NCBI GenBank assembly: GCA_964397365.1
Contig: CAYNIU010000167.1
Location: 1-5,156 of the forward strand
DNA: 5,156 bases
Source of the DNA: Methylomarinum sp964397365
GTDB lineage: Bacteria; Pseudomonadota; Gammaproteobacteria; Methylococcales; Methylomonadaceae
Direction: 5' to 3'
In this document: positions 1-5,156 of the stretch, piece by piece
Position numbering within the stretch: position 1 is the first letter of the stretch
Layout: every line of letters starts with the position of its first letter
Made by a program: the position numbers and the translations under genes
The notes under the pieces: generated by a model
Told to the model about the DNA's origin: nothing
What the model saw: the letters and a program-made list of their open reading frames with translations, nothing else
The model's database searches: none

Positions 1-3000
1 AAGTCGTTAGCGGGTAGGCGCGTGATTCCACCGCCATTTTACTTTGCCGGGTGGCCATATCGTCGCCGACGCCGTGTTCCGGTTGGCACACGGAATAAAC
101 GTTCCATATGGCCGGGCCGCGATAATTCAGACCATCAATATAACCTTCCAGCAAGTGGGTCAGGTTGGATTGTGCGCCCTGAAAGACATAGCTGGTTCGA
201 TGAGCCATAGAAATCAAGGCCATTTCTTTGCGTTTTTCCTGCTTGCCTTTTTTGTTTTCACCATAAGGCGCCATATCGGCCACCTGAGCGATGAAACCGG
301 AGGTACAGGCTTGGCCGCCGGTATTGGAATAGACTTGTGTATCCAGTACCAGCACTTTGATAGGCGTACCCGACATTAAAGCGCGTGACAGGTTTTGAAA
401 ACCGATGTCATACATAGCGCCATCACCGCCTATGCAAACCACAGGAGGACACATTTTATATTCCTCGTCACTGAACTGACGCCAATCGAAATAAGTAAAA
501 AACTTGTCGTGCTCGTCTTTATCGTATTGATTGGCGATTTCCAGTTCCGCTATCCGAATGGCTTTAAAGCCTTCCGCCATTTTCATCATATGACCTTCAA
601 ATAACCCCAAAGCGACTGAAGGGGAGTCCTGAAACAGGTGGTTGGTCCACGGGAACGGATAGGGATTGAACGGAAAAGTCGAAGCCCAGACACTGGTGCA
701 GCCGGTGCTGTTACTAATACCCATGGCAGCGCGACCGTCGCCGGTAACACCTTCCACATACTGCCATTTCAGATGTTTTAACTTGGCAATAATCTGAGTG
801 GCCCATTTCAGCCATTTTTTATCAATCGGCTGGCTGGCCTTGTTTTCATCCAGTACAGTACTGAGCCTGGAGAGCGTCAGATCCACATTTTGGTTTTGTT
901 CAATGGCTTCTTCAATGGCGTCAACATCGCCTATATCCAGATTTTCAGCCAGTTTCAGGCGGATATGCTTTTCCATATCGCTAATCAAACGGTCGATACG
1001 AGACAACTGTTTGTTAACCCGCGGTTGCATTAATGCAGTCACCGCAGAGGTAAACAGATGAATCACCGATTTTTCACCGCAACCTGGGCAAGCGCCGTCA
1101 CCGCAAGGCATTGAATGATAATTGCTTTTATCCTGCATCAAAGTATGCAGAGCGCCGATTTTTTCATCAAGGTCATCAATGCGGTTAAATTTTGGGTTGG
1201 AAGTCGGCAGATCCAGCCAGTATTCCCATTCCGAACGTAATTTTTCAATGCTTTCCGGAGTTTGGCTAACGGCTTCCAGTGCGCCGTCTTCACATTCTTT
1301 GACGCATTCCATGCAACCCTTGCAGGCATAAGGGTTGATGGTAATGGAATACAAGCCACCGCTGTTTGGCTGGCGTTTGTTCATGGCATCATGATACGGT
1401 TTGGTCAGGGCAAATTTAAATTCGCCCATCGCATCTTTGAACCAGTTAAATTCCTGGGTGACTTCTTCTCTGTCTGCTTCGGGATATTCCTTGATGGTTT
1501 CGCCGATGGCTTTGGCGAAAATTGGGTTCAAGTTGGTTCCTTCTGATTTTTCCGCTGTCAACGCATGATATTTTTTTTCCACGGTACGAACTGCCCGGCG
1601 CAAATGCTTAACGGTGCGACCCTGTTTTTCCAGACGTTTGATATTCGTTTCAAACACTTCTCCAGCCGTGTTGATCAGGCCGGGAATGGCGGTATCAGGA
1701 CACAAGGAGAAACAATCGCCGCAAGCGGTACAGTTTTCAGGTATCCATTGCGGATGTTCATGGCGAATAGTCGTCATATCCCTGAAAATGCCGGTGGCGG
1801 CAGGAATAGCGCTGGTTGCCATGAATGGATCGGCCAGATTGTCGGAACCGTAGCCGCTGGCATAATTATGTCCTGTTTGATCCCAGAAACGGTTAACACT
1901 GGACAACGGGTCGTCATTTGCCGGACGTCTGCTTAACATGACCGGAACGGAGGCAGGTTTAAGCTCGGCGCTGTAATGGACATCGCCGACGGTCATCGCG
2001 GCAACATTCAGTTCACGGATTTCGTCAAAGCCGCGTTTGACGATACGGAAATTATCTTCGACCACTTGATGGCCTTTATGACCAAATTTTGCTTGTAGCG
2101 TATCATGTACCGCTTGCAGAATTTGTTCGTGGGTTTTGTCAGCGTTTTTGGCAATCGGCGAAGCATGAAAAAAAGCACCCTGAAAGGCAATGCCCTGCAT
2201 GCGAAATTGCAAATCGGGGTCGCTGGCTTCTTCACGGGCAATTTTAAAGGCATCCAGATAAAACACTTTGATTTTCTTATCGACGATATATTGCTGAGCC
2301 GCTTTCGGCAGAGAACGCCACATGTCTTCATCAGTACTGAGACTGCTTTGAATAATAAAGCTACCGCCATCATCCAGCCCAAACAAAGGATTGGTGTGGT
2401 TAAAAACATTTGGATCCGGCGACATAACCACGTTGACGTGATGATATTCGCAATTCAGCTGAATGGGCTCGGGGGCGATGGCCAGATAATAAGTGGTCGG
2501 ATGCCCTTTTTTCTCAGAACCGTACTTGGGATTAGCCTTGATGTCATATCCCAGCAGATCAAACAAGGTCATGGCCAGGTTTTTACCGGTAGTGACCGCG
2601 CCCCAGCCACCAACCGAATGCATGCGTACAGTCAGGCTGTTTTTGGGTAATAAATTCGGATTTTCAACCCGTTTTAAGGCCAGTTCACGAATTCCAGGGT
2701 AAGCCTGTTCCACCTGTTGCATCTGGATTTCCTGCTTCGGCGTATAGGCGGTATCGCGGCTGAATTCTATACCCAGGTAAAAGAATTTTTTGTGACTGCC
2801 ATCGGGCAGCATGTTTTCAATGGCTGCAATCAGATCGCCGGGTTGCAGGTCTCGACTGCCTAGGCCGAATGAGCCGGAGTACAAAGCCGGGGTATCATCT
2901 GGTTTTTTGTAGATTTCGTAGTTTGGGTAAGGTTTATTGGATTTACTGCGACCGTTTTCCAGACATTTGTTGAGTGTCGCGCGGATTTCACGCATCAGCG

Positions 3001-4108
3001 GCAGGTCTTCGGCCAGTGGCTGATCGGTTCTTTCCAGCACCAGGATACCTTTTTTGCCTTTGGCTATTTTACCGATCAGGTCACCGGGGAAGGGGCGAAA
3101 CATAGTCATGTCTGCCACGCTGATTTTCAGTCCCCAGGTTTCCTGTAAATACTGGGCAATAGCATTTGCCGTGACGGTGATGCTACCCTGGCCGATGATC
3201 AGATAATCACCGTTATCAATACCACTGAGACCAACTCGCTGATAACGACGGCCGGTCAATTGATACCATTCATCCATACATTGATCGGCAAAGTCGGCGA
3301 CATGATCAAAAAAGTAAGGGCGTTGCGCCGCTGTGGATTGCATGTAAGCATCCTGATTGCTGACAGTACCGGTCATCAGCGGTCTGTCCACATCCCAGTT
3401 TACCGGGATACGACGGCGGCTTTCTCCGTATAAAATACGTTGCGCCGGGGTTGGCGTAGGGATGATGTCATCCGGCAGGCCGAGATATTCTTCAATCAGC
3501 TCGCGTTCCGGCAAGTTCAAGGGTTCTATCAGGTGGGAGGTAAGAAAGCCATCTTGTGCCACTGCAATTGGGTTGAGTGACAACTCAGCAATTTTTCTGC
3601 CGATAATATTCAGATCAGCCACCGCCTGAGCTGAATTACCGAAAACCTGAATAAATCCAGTGTCATCAATGCAGTGATAATCATCATGCCCGCAATGCAC
3701 ATTCAATGACGATTTGGTGAGCGCGCGGGTGGCGATATTTAACACATAGGGCAGCCTTTTGCCGACCGCTGCGTACAGCGATTCATGCATATAGGCGATA
3801 CCCTGGGAAGATGAAAAATTACTGGCCCGCAAGCCGCTTAATGACAAACCAGCGGTCATGCCGGCAGCCGCATGTTCGCCTTCAGGCTGAATAAAGATCA
3901 AAGGCCGGCCGGAAATATTTAAATAGCCGTTATTGCTCGCTTCCGCCCAGTATTCACCCATGGCGGATGCCGGTGTAATTGGAAAAGCGCCGGCGGCATC
4001 ACTGGCTTCGCGTTCACACATAAAGACCGCAGAGTTGCCGTCCAAAGCCATGCGTAGCCCTGGATATTTAAATTCTTTGTTTTCTTTTGTTTTGCCAAAA
4101 AAAGCCAT
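1..4108 (-). CDS. nifJ: Single-chain pyruvate:ferredoxin (flavodoxin) oxidoreductase, long form; C-terminus cut by window edge
   Basis: This TPP and iron-sulfur enzyme oxidises pyruvate with CoA to acetyl-CoA and CO2 and passes electrons to ferredoxin or flavodoxin in the cytoplasm. Reading all triplets gives 1,369 codons without a stop. Residues 42-46 (FPITP), E78 and R128 match the pocket residues T31, E64 and R114 of Desulfovibrio africanus PFOR as I recall them, with a constant offset of 14 from T45. Domain II follows (DYLIIGQGS 301-309, MFRPF from 336), then the CoA/gamma domain (about 496-685, YGSEKKG 529-535). Two ferredoxin motifs sit at C793/796/799/803 and C929/932/935/939. The TPP domain has GGDGAMYDIG (1227-1236) and YSNTGGQ around N1262. 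Proximal-cluster cysteines are C1007, C1010, C1137 and C1341. ATG at 4108 is chosen because AGGA lies 5 nt upstream. About 130 residues should lie past base 1. Insertions make it longer than the usual ~1,200 residues. The symbol is the family label; a nitrogen-fixation role is not shown, and another 2-oxoacid substrate is possible. Confidence 0.9.
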   Translation of the reverse strand, partial: MAFFGKTKENKEFKYPGLRMALDGNSAVFMCEREASDAAGAFPITPASAMGEYWAEASNNGYLNISGRPLIFIQPEGEHAAAGMTAGLSLSGLRASNFSSSQGIAYMHESLYAAVGKRLPYVLNIATRALTKSSLNVHCGHDDYHCIDDTGFIQVFGNSAQAVADLNIIGRKIAELSLNPIAVAQDGFLTSHLIEPLNLPERELIEEYLGLPDDIIPTPTPAQRILYGESRRRIPVNWDVDRPLMTGTVSNQDAYMQSTAAQRPYFFDHVADFADQCMDEWYQLTGRRYQRVGLSGIDNGDYLIIGQGSITVTANAIAQYLQETWGLKISVADMTMFRPFPGDLIGKIAKGKKGILVLERTDQPLAEDLPLMREIRATLNKCLENGRSKSNKPYPNYEIYKKPDDTPALYSGSFGLGSRDLQPGDLIAAIENMLPDGSHKKFFYLGIEFSRDTAYTPKQEIQMQQVEQAYPGIRELALKRVENPNLLPKNSLTVRMHSVGGWGAVTTGKNLAMTLFDLLGYDIKANPKYGSEKKGHPTTYYLAIAPEPIQLNCEYHHVNVVMSPDPNVFNHTNPLFGLDDGGSFIIQSSLSTDEDMWRSLPKAAQQYIVDKKIKVFYLDAFKIAREEASDPDLQFRMQGIAFQGAFFHASPIAKNADKTHEQILQAVHDTLQAKFGHKGHQVVEDNFRIVKRGFDEIRELNVAAMTVGDVHYSAELKPASVPVMLSRRPANDDPLSSVNRFWDQTGHNYASGYGSDNLADPFMATSAIPAATGIFRDMTTIRHEHPQWIPENCTACGDCFSLCPDTAIPGLINTAGEVFETNIKRLEKQGRTVKHLRRAVRTVEKKYHALTAEKSEGTNLNPIFAKAIGETIKEYPEADREEVTQEFNWFKDAMGEFKFALTKPYHDAMNKRQPNSGGLYSITINPYACKGCMECVKECEDGALEAVSQTPESIEKLRSEWEYWLDLPTSNPKFNRIDDLDEKIGALHTLMQDKSNYHSMPCGDGACPGCGEKSVIHLFTSAVTALMQPRVNKQLSRIDRLISDMEKHIRLKLAENLDIGDVDAIEEAIEQNQNVDLTLSRLSTVLDENKASQPIDKKWLKWATQIIAKLKHLKWQYVEGVTGDGRAAMGISNSTGCTSVWASTFPFNPYPFPWTNHLFQDSPSVALGLFEGHMMKMAEGFKAIRIAELEIANQYDKDEHDKFFTYFDWRQFSDEEYKMCPPVVCIGGDGAMYDIGFQNLSRALMSGTPIKVLVLDTQVYSNTGGQACTSGFIAQVADMAPYGENKKGKQEKRKEMALISMAHRTSYVFQGAQSNLTHLLEGYIDGLNYRGPAIWNVYSVCQPEHGVGDDMATRQSKMAVESRAYPLTT

Positions 4109-4113
4109 AAGAT

Positions 4114-4117
4114 TCCT
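4114..4117 (-). promoter_or_regulatory. Ribosome binding site of the PFOR gene
   Basis: The minus strand reads TTAGGAATCTTATG, placing AGGA five nucleotides before the ATG at 4108. This supports that start over the next in-frame ATG (residue 20, within GLRMALDGN). The sequence between the two Met codons is lysine-rich and precedes the first conserved strand. Confidence 0.7.
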
Positions 4118-4176
4118 AACGTTAAGGGGTGTTTTCTGGTATGCTGATTCTAAATTGTGTTATTTTTACCATGCAG

Positions 4177-4224
4177 GACTTGAATGATTTTTATAGCGAT
4201 TCTTTCATAATCCGGGTTCAAGTC
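4177..4224. repeat. Inverted repeat with AT-rich centre, possible operator or promoter region of the PFOR gene
   Basis: GACTTGAA at 4177-4184 is an exact inverted match to TTCAAGTC at 4217-4224, with 32 bp between. A second short pairing, GATT 4186-4189 with AATC 4209-4212, would extend the stem. On the minus strand the centre contains TATAAA (4195-4190), and the outer arm contains TTGAAC (4221-4216). As -10 and -35 elements they would be 20 bp apart, longer than the 17 bp optimum, so the promoter reading is weak. No T-tract follows, which argues against a terminator. Candidate roles are a regulator-binding dyad upstream of PFOR or an RNA stem in the leader; chance is not excluded. Confidence 0.35.
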
Positions 4225-4314
4225 ATTTGATTGTTCTGTAAGTCGCTTTATCTCTATTCCTTTATGTCCTTCATGGTAATCAACATTATTATGTGTCAGC
4301 GCCCGTTTTCTGAA

Positions 4315-5156
4315 TCAGCCAAGCGGAAGGGCTTCGTTGCGGGCCGATCTTTTCGCTTCTTTACCTATGCTGGAGCGTGTCGTGCCCAATTTACTGTCTA
4401 TCCAGACGATGGCGCCGGTAGGGCAGCGTTCAATCGGGGTTCTGTCAACCTCGATTTCGTCATATTTTTGGTAATCTATGACAGCCAGATTGTTTTTGAT
4501 TTCAATCAGACCTTTGGGTGCATCAACTGCACATTTTTCACAGCCTGTGCAGGCTACTTCACATTCCTGCAGTGCTTCATCTCCTTCAGCAAGGCTTTTG
4601 CAGGCGACAAAAAGCCGATGACTGACCGGTTGCAGGGAGAATAAATCCTTAGGGCACACTACGACACAGTCGTTACAGGCGGTGCATTTGTCTTCTATGA
4701 CAATCGGTAAGCCGTGTTCGTCCATAAAAATAGCATCAAAATCACAGACTTCAGCGCAATCGGCCAATCCCAGGCAACCCCAGGAACAGCCTTTACCGCC
4801 GCCGGAAACAACCGCGGCAGCCTGGCAGGATTGCATGCCTTCATATTTGGCCCGGGTATAGGCGACATGGGTTCCACCGGCACAAGCCAGGCGTGCTACC
4901 ACTTTTTCGCGGGCATGCATATCGACGCCAAGATAGGCGGCAATTTGAGCATTGCCTTCCGGGCTGTTTACTGTGCAGTCTGAAGGGTTTTTTGCTCCGC
5001 TGACAACGGCTTCTGCAAAAGGTCGGCAGCCGGGAACGCCGCAAGCTCCACATTGTGCTTGCGGCAGCATTTCATCGACTTCCTCAATGCGGGGGTCTTC
5101 GTAAACGAACAGTTTTTTATTGGCAATGGCCAGAATGACTGCCAGAGTAACGCCTA
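4315..5156 (-). CDS. rnfB: Rnf electron transport complex subunit B (RnfB), long cluster-rich form; N-terminus cut by window edge
   Basis: RnfB is the membrane-anchored iron-sulfur subunit that links ferredoxin to the ion-translocating Rnf complex, which transfers electrons between ferredoxin and NAD+. The window holds 279 residues plus TGA at 4317-4315; numbering here starts at the codon beginning at 5154. Residues 1-11 are the end of a hydrophobic anchor, followed by EDPRIEEVDEMLPQAQCGACG, the hallmark RnfB junction, so the ATG at 5070 is internal and the true start lies outside. C35, C38, C43 and C60 form the RnfB-specific Fe-S domain (Cx2Cx4Cx16C). C91 and C110 are conserved linker cysteines in long RnfB proteins. 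C123/127/133/137 and C157/160/163/167 form a two-cluster ferredoxin unit. C198, C202, C205, C208 and C244 belong to a second such unit, which lacks four expected cysteines. The tail after C244 is 35 residues, basic and without motifs. PFOR lies 206 bp downstream. RnfB being last before a non-rnf gene hints at an rnfCDGEAB order, as in clostridia, which cannot be seen here. Confidence 0.92.
   Translation of the reverse strand, partial: GVTLAVILAIANKKLFVYEDPRIEEVDEMLPQAQCGACGVPGCRPFAEAVVSGAKNPSDCTVNSPEGNAQIAAYLGVDMHAREKVVARLACAGGTHVAYTRAKYEGMQSCQAAAVVSGGGKGCSWGCLGLADCAEVCDFDAIFMDEHGLPIVIEDKCTACNDCVVVCPKDLFSLQPVSHRLFVACKSLAEGDEALQECEVACTGCEKCAVDAPKGLIEIKNNLAVIDYQKYDEIEVDRTPIERCPTGAIVWIDSKLGTTRSSIGKEAKRSARNEALPLG

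Larger units (their letters stand above)
4109..4314. other. Intergenic gap between rnfB and the PFOR gene
   Basis: This 206-bp AT-rich stretch separates the rnfB stop from the PFOR start on the same strand. It holds the PFOR ribosome binding site and one inverted repeat. I see no GC-rich hairpin followed by a T-run on the minus strand, so no intrinsic terminator for rnfB is apparent and read-through into PFOR is possible. The length is more than needed for tight translational coupling, so a separate promoter or a regulated leader is also plausible. A 16-codon frame (4122-4172, minus) is present but has no visible ribosome binding site. Confidence 0.8.

Noticed and set aside
2008..2409. Minus-strand open frame of 133 codons
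   Set aside because: It is an alternative frame inside the PFOR gene, whose correct frame is continuous and conserved through this region.
2105..2650. Plus-strand open frame of 181 codons, the longest on that strand
   Set aside because: It lies entirely antisense to the CoA/gamma domain of the PFOR gene and has no family-like motifs or ribosome binding site that I can see.
1..4108. Possible frameshift or internal stop in the PFOR gene
   Set aside because: An initial reading seemed out of frame, but rereading the lines codon by codon gave one continuous frame from 4108 to base 2 with conserved motifs throughout.
4122..4172. Minus-strand 16-residue frame just upstream of the PFOR gene, possible leader peptide
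   Set aside because: There is no Shine-Dalgarno sequence ahead of its ATG, no run of regulatory codons and no attenuator hairpin, so chance is the simplest explanation.
4109..4314. Intrinsic terminator after rnfB or a sigma-54 promoter before the PFOR gene
   Set aside because: No stem followed by a T-run and no TGGC-N-TTGC type -24/-12 element were found on the minus strand.
4231..4644. Plus-strand open frame of 137 codons
   Set aside because: It runs antisense to the C-terminal end of rnfB, whose cysteine motifs are unmistakable, and its own translation shows no recognisable domain.
1..5156. CRISPR array, insertion sequence, tRNA or rRNA
   Set aside because: No regularly spaced repeats, transposase motifs, terminal repeats or recognisable structural RNA were seen; almost the whole window is occupied by the two genes.

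Overview
The window carries two protein-coding genes, both on the minus strand and both cut by a window edge. They are separated by a 206-bp gap. Nothing on the plus strand looks like a real gene; its open frames lie antisense to the two genes.

Right part (4315-5156): the C-terminal ~279 residues of RnfB, the iron-sulfur subunit of the Rnf ferredoxin:NAD+ oxidoreductase. It is the long, cluster-rich RnfB form familiar from clostridia and Bacteroidetes. Its start codon lies beyond base 5156. The final ferredoxin-like unit appears to have lost one complete cluster site while keeping the other.

Middle (4109-4314): a non-coding gap holding the ribosome binding site of the next gene and an 8-bp inverted repeat with 32-bp spacing around an AT-rich, -10-like hexamer. 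No convincing intrinsic terminator is visible.

Left part (1-4108): 1,369 uninterrupted codons of a single-chain pyruvate:ferredoxin (flavodoxin) oxidoreductase (PFOR, NifJ family), missing its C-terminus past base 1. The domain order is classical: pyrimidine-binding, domain II, CoA/gamma domain, two-cluster ferredoxin domain, then the pyrophosphate-binding domain. Catalytic-pocket residues and the four cysteines of the proximal cluster are in place. The protein is longer than ordinary ~1,190-1,230-residue PFORs because of two charged insertions, one between the two ferredoxin motifs and one within the proximal-cluster cysteine set.

Functionally the pair reads as a redox module. PFOR would oxidise pyruvate to acetyl-CoA and CO2 and reduce ferredoxin or flavodoxin. 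Rnf would exchange those electrons with NAD(H), coupled to ion movement across the membrane. Flow could also run backwards, with Rnf making reduced ferredoxin for nitrogenase or other low-potential chemistry.

The organism is a bacterium of moderate GC content. The long PFOR form and codon style remind me of gammaproteobacteria, possibly a methanotroph of the Methylococcales, but this is an impression and not demonstrable from the window.
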